Part shown: in pieces, positions 44,000 through 53,468 of the stretch
Position numbering within the stretch: the first letter of the stretch is position 1
Layout: each line of letters opens with the position of its first letter
Origin: DATFXM01 sp035315885
GTDB lineage: Bacteria > Acidobacteriota > Blastocatellia > UBA7656
Reading direction: 5' to 3'
Assembly: GCA_035315885.1 (NCBI GenBank)
Contig: DATFXM010000004.1
Coordinates: forward strand, 15,511 to 79,510
DNA: 64,000 bases
The notes under the pieces: generated by a model
What the model saw: the letters and a program-made list of their open reading frames with translations, nothing else
What the model was told of the DNA's origin: nothing
Database searches by the model: none
Translations under genes and position numbers: made by a program

Positions 44000-46900
44000 A
44001 TGAACGCAGAAGGCAGAGGTGCATTCCGTCTATCGGGGCGAGCTATCCGGAACTGGTTTTGCACGCCAGGCCGGAGAGCAGCCGTCATCGTGATAGCGAT
44101 TGCCGCAACCGCATTCGTAGTACCGAGCGCGATTGGGCGAGTAAACGCTGCCTTCGAAAAAGACGCAAAGACTAAACCGCAGCGCAAACGCGCTGCAGCG
44201 AGCAGAACGGCCCGACCCGCCGGAGGTACCGCAACAGTTCGTCAAGCCGGTGCTACAAAAATCCTCAGCGAGTCTCACACGAACCCGGACGGCACCATCA
44301 CCGCCGGCCAGATGCTGACTGATTTGCCGGTTGAGCGAACCAGCAGCGACATAATGACCGAACAGTTCGCCCGGCCTTCTCAGGAAGGGAGACTCAAGCC
44401 CGAGAGAGAGCTCGTAGAACCCGATCGGCGGGGCTTGCCTCAGGCTCCCGGCGCCCTCGAAGTCGCCCAATGGCCGCCCGATGAAAGGGGCGGTCAGGAA
44501 AAGACACTACGCGACATCCATCCGTCTGCGCCGCAAACTCTCGGTACTGCTTTTGATGGCGCTACAGGACCCTCGGAAACCGGCGCCTTTCCACCGGACA
44601 CGATGGGCGCGGTAGGCCCGACTCAGGTTTTTGTTTTTCTCAACGGCAGACTTAGAACTTTCAACAAGACGACAGGCGCCGCGGACGGCTTCGTCAACGC
44701 TGATCCGGACGTCTTCTTCAGCTCGGTTGAAACCACTCCAGGCGCGGGTGAAGGCGTATTCACCTCAGATCCGCAAGTGAGGTTCGACAGGCTTTCGAAT
44801 CGATGGTTCCTCGTGATCATCGACGTCATAGTGAACGGCTCTGGTCAAACGACCAAGGCCAATCGTGTGTTGATCGCAGTGAGTGACGCCGCAAGCAATG
44901 GTTCGATTACCGCGGGCACCGTCTGGACCTTCTATCAGTTTCAAGGCGACGCAACCTTATTCACCGATTATGAATCACTGGGCATCGACGCCAATGCTCT
45001 GTACATCGGGGCGGACATGTTCACGCTGGCCGGCGCGTTCAACAGCACCAAGGGGTTTGTGGTACCAAAGGCTCCATTGCTAACGGGATCAACTGCTACG
45101 GTGTGGTCGTTTGCAAATCTGGCCACAACAGGCAACGGACCGTTCGCGCCTCGAGGCGTGGACAACTACGACCCGAACAATACCGGCCCTTCTGCTCTCG
45201 GCTATATCATCGGTGTGGATAACGCCGCGTTCGGGGCTCTGTCGCTTCGCCGCATCACAAATCCCGCGAGTCTTAGTCCAGCTCCTACAATGAGCGCCAA
45301 CATCCTCATCACGGTTTCCGCGACTGCGTTTCCGTTTAAAGTACCGCATTTAGGCAATACTGGCGGCACAAACGGTCAGCTCGACGGACTGGATGACCGG
45401 CTGTACGCAGCCCATTTACGCAACGGCCGGTTGTGGACGGCGCACAACATTGGTGTAAACAGTTCGGGAGTGGCGTCAGCCGCTACTCGCAACGGGGTGC
45501 GATGGTATGAGCTTCAAAACCTCAGCACCACGCCCGCGGTCGTTCAATCAGGAACGTTGTTCGACACTGCCGCGACGAATCCCCGCTTCTATTGGATTCC
45601 TTCGTTTACCGTTTCAGGACAGGGACACGCTGCGATGGGCTGCAGCATCGCGGGAAACAACGAGCGCATAAACGCCTTCACCACGGGCCGATTGGTCGGG
45701 GACACCCTCGGAACGCTGCGCGATGGGCCCGGCACGCCGGCTGGTTACACCGCGACCAGCACCGCTTACAACCCGGCGTCGGATCCCGGCGGAACGGGCG
45801 GGCGTCGATGGGGTGATTACTCATTCACGAGCCTTGACCCCAAAGACGACATGACAATGTGGACGATCCAGGAATACTGCAACGGCGCCAATTCGTACGG
45901 CGCTCGCGCCGTAAAACTGATCGCACCGCCGCCTCCTCCGACTAACAGCGCGAGCCCCGGCTCAGTTCCGCTGAGCAATCCGTCGATCAACATAGTCGTC
46001 ACCGGCACCGCGCCTGCGGGCCAGGGTTTCTATGATCCGGGCACGAACCCTGCGTCTCCTCATACGCCGTTCAACCACATCAGCGCTTCCGGTCCGGGAC
46101 TGACGGTCAACAGCGTGACATTTACCGATGCCACTCACGTCACCCTGAACATCTCGACCGTGGGCTCAACGTCGGGGACCAAGACAGTCACCATCACGAA
46201 TCCGGATGGACAGACCACCACTGTCAACATAACTCTCGGACCGACCGAGGCGAAGGTCGACAAATTCACCGCCAGCGGCTTCGACTCCGGGCAGGTGTTG
46301 ATCTCGTGGAGAACGAATCATGAGGTGAACAATCTGGGTTACAACGTCTATCGCGAGTCGTTCGGACAGAAGACCAAGATCACTCCTCAAATTATTGCGG
46401 GTTCCGCACTGACCGTCGGCAACGGCGTTGGATTCCAGGCCGGCAACTCTTACGTCTGGTCGGACCAGCCAACGACCGGCTTTGGCAGCGTCAAATACTG
46501 GCTTGAAAGCGTAGACCTCGGAGGGACTACCGAGCTTACCGGTCCGATCAGCATCACAAAACCTCCGAAGGCGGGCCCAGTGAAGACCGAGCAGTCCGCG
46601 CTTCTTGGCCGACTCGGAATGGCCCAGGCGCAGTTGAATCTACAGAGTTCCGCCCCAGTTCAACGAGTCGCACTTCAGGCAGCAGCAACGCCGGCAGAGG
46701 TTCAGCAGCAGAACTTCCTCGCAGGCCAGGCGGCGATGAAGCTTTCGGTCAAGCAAGAGGGCTGGTATCGGGTCACGCAATCTGATCTCGTAGCCGCAGG
46801 TATGAGCCCGTCGATCGATCCACGATCGCTGCAGATGTTTGTCGGGGGCCGACAGGTGCCGATAATCGTAAACGGCGAGCAGAATGGCCGGTTCGATGCG

Positions 46901-48721
46901 GCGGATTCGATCGAGTTTTATGGCCTCGGCCTCGGTACCGCTGCAAGCGACACGCGCGTTTACTGGTTGACCACCGGAACTTCGGGAGGGATGCGAATCA
47001 AGTCGCTGCGCGCTATGGGCACGCCGGGGACGGCCAGCTTCCAATACGCGGTTGAGCGCAAAGACCGCACGATTTATTTCTCTGCACTGCGAAACGGAGA
47101 CGAAGAGAACTTCTTCGGACCGGTGGTCACTCCCATCGGAGTCGATCAGGTACTGGCGCTCACAAAGCTTGCGCCTGCGCCGCCGTCGAATGCTTCGCTG
47201 GACGTCAGCGTTCAGGGCGTAACGCTCGGCACTCATCAGTTGAAGGTCCAGTTGAACGGCGCGGACATCGGCACGATGACATTCGCCGATCAGAACAAAG
47301 GTACGCAGAGCTTTTCGATAGCGCAGTCAAGGCTGCGCGAAGGAAGCAATACCGTCCGGCTGATCTCGCTGATCAGTTCGGGCGATATTTCGTTGGTGGA
47401 CACCGTGCGAGTGACCTACTGGCACAGCTACGCCGCCGATAACAATCAACTCAATCTGTCGGCAACCGGAGGTCAGGAAGTCAATATCAGCGGGTTCGCG
47501 ACATCGGACATCCGTGTTGTTGACGTAACGGATCCGTTCACTCCGCTGGAACTGATCGGCGTGGCGACCGGAGGCAAGGGAAACTTCACCCAGAGGGTTG
47601 CTCTGACAGGCGTCGGAGTGCGCTCGGTGATGGCGTTCACCGGAGATCGCGCGAAGCGAGTTGCCGACATCTCGCGTAATAACCCCTCCAACTGGCGTCA
47701 GCCGACAAACGCCGCTGATCTCGTGTTGATCACTCGCCGCGAGTTCATGTCCTCGGTGAGTCCACTCGTCAACCTGAGGCAGTCGCAAGGACTAAGAGTC
47801 GCGTTGGTCGACGTCGAGGATTTATTCGACGAGTTCAACTTCGGCAACAAGTCGCCGCAAGCGATCAAGGATTTCTTGACTCTTGCGACGAGCAGTTGGG
47901 CTACTGCGCCGAGATTTGTTTTGATCGTGGGCGATGCCAGCTACGATCCGAAGAACTATCTCGGTGCCGGCAATCTGGATTTCGTGCCTACCAAGCTTAT
48001 CGACACGGCTTACATGGAAGCTGCATCCGATGACTGGATGGCTGACTTTGACGGAGACGGCATTCCGGAGCTGGCGGTAGGTCGATTGCCCGCGCGAAAT
48101 GCGGCAGAGGCCGCCGCTCTCGTAGCGAGGGTCGTAGCTTATGAGTCGGCCGCGCCGTCCGCCTCCGTGGTGTTGGCCTCGGACAGCGACAACGACTTCA
48201 TATCGGGCAGCGCCGCACTAAAAGCGCTCATCCCGGCGAATCTCTCTACAAGCGAGTTTGTGCGGGGGACGGTAGATGATGCGACGCTGAAGGCCCAGTT
48301 ACTTGCGTCGCTGAATTCCGGTCCGACGCTGGTCAACTACATGGGCCACGGCTCAGTGAACCTGTGGCGAGGGTCGGTGCTGACCAACGATGACGCTCTG
48401 GTGTTGACGAATGGCAACAAGACACCGGTGTTCGTCTTGATGACCTGTTTGAACGGTTACTTCGACGATCCTGCGATCGACAGCCTGGGCGAGGCGCTGA
48501 TGAGGGCGCCCAATGGTGGCGCGATCGCGGTCTGGGCCTCGTCGTCAATGTGCGATGCTGCTGATCAGGGCGTTCTCAACCGGGAGTTTTACAGACAGCT
48601 TTTCGGTGGCCAGCAGTTGACCGTTGGACAAGCAGCGCAGCGAGCCAAAGCAGCGGTTCACGACCTCGATGTGCGCCGAACCTGGGTCCTGCTTGGCGAC
48701 CCAACGGTGAAAGTGAGAATG

Positions 48722-48727
<6 letters not shown>
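44000..48727 (+). CDS. Very large secreted gingipain-like C25 cysteine peptidase
   Basis: 1575 residues. An N-terminal hydrophobic anchor or signal (about 28-48) is followed by a basic linker, a large domain (about 185-640) with repeated G/W/D beta segments that may be a propeller, an IPT-like beta domain (about 655-750) and an FN3-like segment (VLISWRTNHEVNNLGYNVYRE). The C25 domain (about 1225-1575) carries catalytic His1450 (NYMGHGS) and Cys1483 (LMTCLNG). The C-terminal half is clearly homologous to the preceding protease, while the N-terminal halves differ. The stop codon lies in a GCAGTAG repeat. Confidence 0.87.
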
Positions 48728-48866
<139 letters not shown>

Positions 48867-48911
48867 AAGCGTACCCCCTCAACAAATAATCGATTAGCTG
48901 AGCGAGGCTAG

Positions 48912-49394
48912 ATGGAAAAGAATGGAATAGAAACGCCGAAGGCTCGGGGTGAGGGTCTGATTGTCCAGCCGCTGATGGACGAATTATTAGTCTACGATCA
49001 GCAGCGACATCAGGCGCATTGTCTGAACAGCACTGCGGCTGCTGTCTGGCGACTCTGTGACGGGAGATCGTCGATTGACGAAATCGCCGAGCGCGCAAGT
49101 TCGAACCTCGATGCTCCAGTTGACCGGACCATAGTCCTCGCCGCTCTCGAGCAGCTCGGCAAACGACGTCTCCTAGAACATCGAATCACGCTGGACCAGA
49201 AAGGCGCTTCAAGGCGAGAAGTCATGAGACGGATAGGTCTGACGGCGGCGGTAGCCTTGCCGCTTGTAACTTCCATTGTCGCGCCGACCGCCGCTCAGGC
49301 GGCGACCTGTTTGCCCTCCGGATCAGCTTGCAGCACGAGCGCCCAGTGTTGCTCCAATATATGCAACGGCGCTCCGAGCGGCACGTGCGCGTGA
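48912..49394 (+). CDS. PqqD-like domain fused to an internal Tat signal and a six-cysteine knottin-like peptide
   Basis: 160 residues. Residues 15-92 form a PqqD-type domain (DELLVYDQQRHQAHCLNSTAAAVWRLCDG, then DEIAERASS), the fold used to recognise precursor peptides. SRREVMRRIG at 100-109, with Arg101-Arg102, starts a twin-arginine signal, with a hydrophobic core and an AQA cleavage site near 130. The last 30 residues are C-X6-C-X5-CC-X3-C-X7-C (Cys133-159), the cysteine framework of cystine-knot miniproteins. Export would release a small disulfide-rich peptide and leave the PqqD part inside. The nucleotidyltransferase gene follows 32 bp later. Confidence 0.8.
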   Translation: MEKNGIETPKARGEGLIVQPLMDELLVYDQQRHQAHCLNSTAAAVWRLCDGRSSIDEIAERASSNLDAPVDRTIVLAALEQLGKRRLLEHRITLDQKGASRREVMRRIGLTAAVALPLVTSIVAPTAAQAATCLPSGSACSTSAQCCSNICNGAPSGTCA

Positions 49395-49426
49395 AGCCCC
49401 GAGAACTCGCTTTCTGAACTCCAATC

Positions 49427-50479
49427 ATGTCTCAACCGCATGCAAGCAAAGCGCTCGGCCGAATTGTTGCCCGCGTGCTGCAAACTTCCTGGCGCTCAGA
49501 GCCTGAAGTGCCGTCGCTTGCCGAGAATGAACTGAATCAGATTGCTCCAGCGTTGCTGAAATGCGGCGCCGGAGCGCTTGCCTGGCGAGTCATTTCAGGA
49601 TCGGCCCTCGCCGAAACTTCTTCCGGTGCAAAGCTCCAACAGGCCTACCGTGTACATTCATTGCAGGCGGCAATGCACGCGGCCGAAATCGATTACGCGA
49701 TCGGCGCCCTCAACCGGGCAGGCGTTGAGCCGGTGCTGGTCAAAGGCTGGAGCATCGCGCGTCTTTATCCGGAAGCAGGTCTTCGGCCATACGGTGATCT
49801 GGACCTCTGCTTCGCGCCGGAGGAATACCGGGTTGCGCTAAGCGTACTCTCCGAGCTGGACCCCACAAGGTTTGTCGTCGATCTCCACGAGGGATTTGGA
49901 AAACTGGACTCGCTGCCGGATCGAGAGCTGTTGGAAAGAACCGAACGTGTGAGGGTTGGTGGTGCAGTGTTGAGAGTTCTGGGCGAAGAAGATCATCTGC
50001 GAATTCTCTGTACACACTCGCTGCGTCACGGACTTTGGCGCCCGCTTTGGCTGTCCGACATTTCGGTCGCGATTGAGAGGCGCAAGGCCGACTTCGATTG
50101 GACGCGCTGTCTTGGAGAGGATGATCGACAGGCCGATTGGGTGCGGTGCGCGATCGCCCTGGCAGGGGAGTTGTTGGGAGCCGACGTCAGTGGTACGCCC
50201 GCTTCGGAGCGTGTTGGCAGCTTGCCGGCGTGGCTGGTCGCGCGAGTGCTAAAGAACTGGAGCCGGCCGTATCCGGAGCTGTATCCGCCCCAAGTGTATA
50301 GCCGGCCGATGGCGAGCTACATAAGCAGGCCGTCGGGACTTTTTCAGACGTTGAGCGTGCGTTGGACCGACCCGATTGAGGCAAGTGTTCGAATGCGTGC
50401 TCCGTTCAATTGGGTTCCGCGGTTTCCATATCAGTTGGGCTACATGACATTGCGAGTGACGAGGTTTCTACGACGTTAG
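49427..50479 (+). CDS. NTP_transf_5 nucleotidyltransferase-family protein
   Basis: 350 residues of the nucleotidyltransferase group often found beside PqqD proteins. The signature segment LVKGWSIARLYPEAGLRPYGDLDLCF holds Lys106 and the metal-binding Asp124 and Asp126. The C-terminal part is helical with HSLRHGLWRPLWLSDISVAIE. The substrate of this family is not established; it may modify a peptide or sugar carrier. It follows the PqqD-knottin gene by 32 bp and probably shares its transcript. Confidence 0.82.
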   Translation: MSQPHASKALGRIVARVLQTSWRSEPEVPSLAENELNQIAPALLKCGAGALAWRVISGSALAETSSGAKLQQAYRVHSLQAAMHAAEIDYAIGALNRAGVEPVLVKGWSIARLYPEAGLRPYGDLDLCFAPEEYRVALSVLSELDPTRFVVDLHEGFGKLDSLPDRELLERTERVRVGGAVLRVLGEEDHLRILCTHSLRHGLWRPLWLSDISVAIERRKADFDWTRCLGEDDRQADWVRCAIALAGELLGADVSGTPASERVGSLPAWLVARVLKNWSRPYPELYPPQVYSRPMASYISRPSGLFQTLSVRWTDPIEASVRMRAPFNWVPRFPYQLGYMTLRVTRFLRR

Positions 50480-50757
50480 GTAATTTCAAATTTGAAATTT
50501 GAAATGATTTGAAATTTGAAATTCTTTGACAACTTCTGACTGCACAAAGTATTCTGTTCTGGTCACTGCACTTAAAGCCCCGCAGGCCCCGCAGGTCAAA
50601 ACGCTCCCAAAGCAAACCCCATAACGCCCCTTGATCGGACTGCCTCCGTCTCGGATTCACCAATAATCCCCCTTCAACTTTGACGCCGTTCGCGCGGCTT
50701 CCCGCAAGGGTTTATCCAATCGAAGGCGTAGCTCGCTCATTTCCTGGTCTCAATCGG
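50480..50757. repeat. TTTGAAA palindromic repeat and AT-rich gap
   Basis: 277 bp. At 50481-50524 a run of TTTGAAATT/AATTTCAAA units reads nearly the same on both strands and can cruciform. Downstream GCCCCGCAG is doubled at about 50577-50593. No gene is supported here. Confidence 0.65.
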
Positions 50758-52041
50758 ATGGTACTGCGCTTCCACTTTAACAGCATTCTTTCAAGGCTCG
50801 CCTTCGCTGCCGGAGTCATTCTGGTAGCGGGATCCATGGCCTTCGTGATCGTCGTCAGATACGCGATCGGGACTCTTACCGATTATCGGATCGCGGTCGA
50901 TCGAAGCACGCTTCTGGTTCCTGCATGGTACTTCCCCGGGTCGCCGCGTTTGAACGCGAGGCTGGCCGATGCCGAGCTGTTTGAGAGCGATCGCGACCTT
51001 CAGCTCGCTGAGCACCACGCAAAGGCTGCCGTTGAGTTGTCGCCCTACGACTTTCATAACTATTTGACACTAGCGTTAGTGAAGGAGGCCGAAGGAGACC
51101 GCTTTGCCGCTCAGCAGCAACTCGAGTTGGCGCGCTCGCTCGCGCCTCACGATGCCTCGGTGCGGTGGCGGCTGGCCAATGTACTTCTCAGACAGGGAAA
51201 GCTAGCCGAAGCCCTTCCGGAGTTCAGGCTGGGACTGGCAAGCAATGTTTTGTATTTGCGCGGGGCGCTTGACCTGGTCTGGCGCGCGTCGCGCGGCAAT
51301 GTCGAGGCGGTGAAGTCAATCACCAGCGAAGACTCGAGAGCGCAGCTCACGCTGGCGGAATTCCTCGTGCGGCAGTCGCGATTCTCTGACGCCGCCTCAG
51401 TCTTTGCTTTGGTTGATCGCGCGGACCGTATGGCCGCTCCCGAAAGCACTGCGGTGGTGAATTCGTTGATCACCGCTGGACGCTACGATGTTGCTCGCCA
51501 GTTGTGGCGCTCGATGGTTCGAGAGAACGAGAAGGACGCAGTGATTTGGAATGGCGGGTTCGACTCGGATGTGCAGAAGAACTTTGCACAATTCGATTGG
51601 GCGTTTGCACGGAGTGAATATGCCCGGCCCTCGATTGATTCCGGGGTATCCCACGGAGGAACACGATCGTTGAAGGTGGAGTTTCTCGGCCGGGACACAA
51701 CGACTCTCGATGGTGAGGTCAAGCAGATGGTCCTGGTGTCGCCGGGCGTGAGATACCGCATCGAATGCTGGGTAAAAACAGCGAGCTTCGTGACGCCGGA
51801 AGGTCCGAAACTGGTTGCGGCCGACGTGACTACTGGCGCCTGGCTCGGTTCGTCGGAGCCAATATCGGAAGGGACTAGCGATTGGCATCGGATACAACTG
51901 GAATTCATCGCGCCTCAGGCAAACGCGGCTGGTGCTTGTGCAGTCTACGTGTCATTGAAGCGAAAACCGCGCTTTAGCTACGACGACCCGACCAAAGGGA
52001 CGATATGGCTCGATGATTTTTCGATGTCCGAAGCACGTTGA
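50758..52041 (+). CDS. Membrane-anchored TPR protein with carbohydrate-binding-like C-terminus
   Basis: 427 residues. One N-terminal membrane helix (about 10-32) precedes TPR repeats (about 70-240; AEHHAKAAVELSPYDFHNYLTLALVKEAEGD, ASVRWRLANVLLRQGKLAEALPEF). The C-terminal domain (about 270-425) resembles a CBM_4/9-type jelly roll (SGVSHGGTRSLKVEF, VSPGVRYRIECWVKT). It probably organises or binds polysaccharide at the envelope. ATG at 50758 is my choice; the frame opens earlier with a TTG at 50680 but without a ribosome site. Confidence 0.75.
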   Translation: MVLRFHFNSILSRLAFAAGVILVAGSMAFVIVVRYAIGTLTDYRIAVDRSTLLVPAWYFPGSPRLNARLADAELFESDRDLQLAEHHAKAAVELSPYDFHNYLTLALVKEAEGDRFAAQQQLELARSLAPHDASVRWRLANVLLRQGKLAEALPEFRLGLASNVLYLRGALDLVWRASRGNVEAVKSITSEDSRAQLTLAEFLVRQSRFSDAASVFALVDRADRMAAPESTAVVNSLITAGRYDVARQLWRSMVRENEKDAVIWNGGFDSDVQKNFAQFDWAFARSEYARPSIDSGVSHGGTRSLKVEFLGRDTTTLDGEVKQMVLVSPGVRYRIECWVKTASFVTPEGPKLVAADVTTGAWLGSSEPISEGTSDWHRIQLEFIAPQANAAGACAVYVSLKRKPRFSYDDPTKGTIWLDDFSMSEAR

Positions 52042-52139
52042 GTGTCCCGAAGCTGGAACTGTTTTCCCGTTGTTAGCGACAAGCAGAGCTGACTTACTTT
52101 TTCGACTGTAACGGGAACAACGCGAGTTCTAACTTTTGT

Positions 52140-52168
52140 TGACTTTAATGTTGAAATGCCATCTAATT
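52140..52168 (+). promoter_or_regulatory. Predicted promoter of the exopolysaccharide operon
   Basis: TTGACT (52140-52145), a 17-bp spacer and TCTAAT (52163-52168) are close to the sigma70 consensus. The start would be near 52175, giving a 68-nt leader to the Wza-like gene, whose GGAG precedes the ATG at 52243. Confidence 0.6.
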
Positions 52169-52242
52169 CTTGGGCAAACGTCCCCCGGCCGTATAACGGC
52201 AACCCCCAAAAAATTACCGGTGTAGAGATTCAGGAGTAAGAA

Positions 52243-53367
52243 ATGGACTGGAGTAGATCCGCGTCAGTGCGAGTCTTCTTGTTGACTGTTGTGGTGATGA
52301 TAGGCGTCACTTCCGGTGTTGCCGCGGCGCAAACGCGTCAGCAAACTCAGATGAAGCCGCAGGCATCACCCCCGGCGCCGGAACCCTCCGCAACACCATC
52401 CATTCTGGTCGACGCCGAAGAGGACTACCACATCGGCCCGCGCGATGTCATCGAGGTCAAGGTTGCCGACGCCGACGAGCTTTCTCAGAGCTACGAAATA
52501 CGCGCCGACGGCACGTTCCTGATGACCTACCTGAACCGGGTGAAGGCTCAGGGCAAGACTCCCGACGAGCTGGCGCGAATGATCGAAGATGGTCTCCGCG
52601 ACAGGTACCTGAAGAACCCTCATGTCACCGTGGTGGTAAGACAGTTCAACAGTCACACGTTCATCATCCAGGGACTGGTGACCAAACCCGGCGTTTATCA
52701 GATTGAAGGCAAGCCTTCGCTGCTCAAGCTGATTTCCGTAGCCGGTGGACTTGCCGAGAATCACGGCACAACCGCATTCATCATTCGCGAGCTCAGGAGC
52801 AAGCGAATGACTTCCGCGCCGGCTGAAGTCGGTAACAGCTCGTCCAGCTCAGCGCAGTCGTCCGCAGGTTCGACAGCGCGAGTTGCCGCACCGGGTAAGC
52901 CGGACGCGACTGACAAAGATGTTGAAGAAGCGGCTGAGTACACGGTCAAGACGGTCAACATCGCAGGTCTTCTGAAAGGCCGGCTGGAACAGAATATCTT
53001 TCTCGAGCCCGGTGACACGGTCAGCATCCCGAAGGCGGATGTCTTCTACGTTGCTGGTGAAGTCAACGCGCCCGGCTCTTTTCCGCTGGGAGACGGAGCG
53101 ACGTTGCGACAGGCGATTGCTTTGTCGCAAGGCACGACTTCCAACGCCAACGGCCCCGGCAGTGTGATCTGGAGAACTGACGACACGGGCAAGCTGCAGG
53201 AGATCAAGGTCGACATCGGCGCAGTGATGAAGAACAAGGCCGAAGACGTAACACTGCAGGCCAACGATATGATCATCGTGCCCAACAGCAAGACGAAGAC
53301 GGTGATGAACACGTTCCTGAAGGCCCTCGGGATGGGAGCCGCGCAACGCGGAATCTACCGATACTAA
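52243..53367 (+). CDS. Wza-like polysaccharide export protein
   Basis: 374 residues. A signal peptide (VVMIGVTSGVAAAQ) is followed by a poly_export domain (about 62-140; YHIGPRDVIEVKVAD, GTFLMTYLNRVKAQGKTPDELA) and two SLBB-type segments (FIIQGLVTKPGVYQI, DVFYVAGEVNAPGSFPLG). A Ser/Ala-rich spacer (about 195-225) separates them. The protein forms the periplasm/outer-membrane channel for capsule or exopolysaccharide. It is the first gene of the operon that continues with the Wzc-like kinase. Confidence 0.92.
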   Translation: MDWSRSASVRVFLLTVVVMIGVTSGVAAAQTRQQTQMKPQASPPAPEPSATPSILVDAEEDYHIGPRDVIEVKVADADELSQSYEIRADGTFLMTYLNRVKAQGKTPDELARMIEDGLRDRYLKNPHVTVVVRQFNSHTFIIQGLVTKPGVYQIEGKPSLLKLISVAGGLAENHGTTAFIIRELRSKRMTSAPAEVGNSSSSSAQSSAGSTARVAAPGKPDATDKDVEEAAEYTVKTVNIAGLLKGRLEQNIFLEPGDTVSIPKADVFYVAGEVNAPGSFPLGDGATLRQAIALSQGTTSNANGPGSVIWRTDDTGKLQEIKVDIGAVMKNKAEDVTLQANDMIIVPNSKTKTVMNTFLKALGMGAAQRGIYRY

Positions 53368-53466
53368 GTGCTGAGTGCTGAGTGCTGAGTTACGCAATCC
53401 ATTCGGGTTGACGCTCATTGCTCGCCATTCAGCAATCACTACTCAGCACTAAGCACTCAGCACTCG
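53368..53466. repeat. TGAGTGC heptamer inverted pair between wza-like and wzc-like genes
   Basis: Three TGAGTGC units start directly after the stop codon. The centre contains half of hairpin H1 (CAATCCATTCGGGTTG), then GCACTCA-type units run up to three bases before the next ATG. Confidence 0.85.
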
Positions 53467-53468
53467 TT

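Noticed and set aside
53368..53466. GAGTGCTAA/TTAGCACTC-like halves as CIRCE operators
   Set aside because: The halves are part of heptamer arrays, the nine-base spacing of CIRCE is absent, and no chaperone gene is adjacent.
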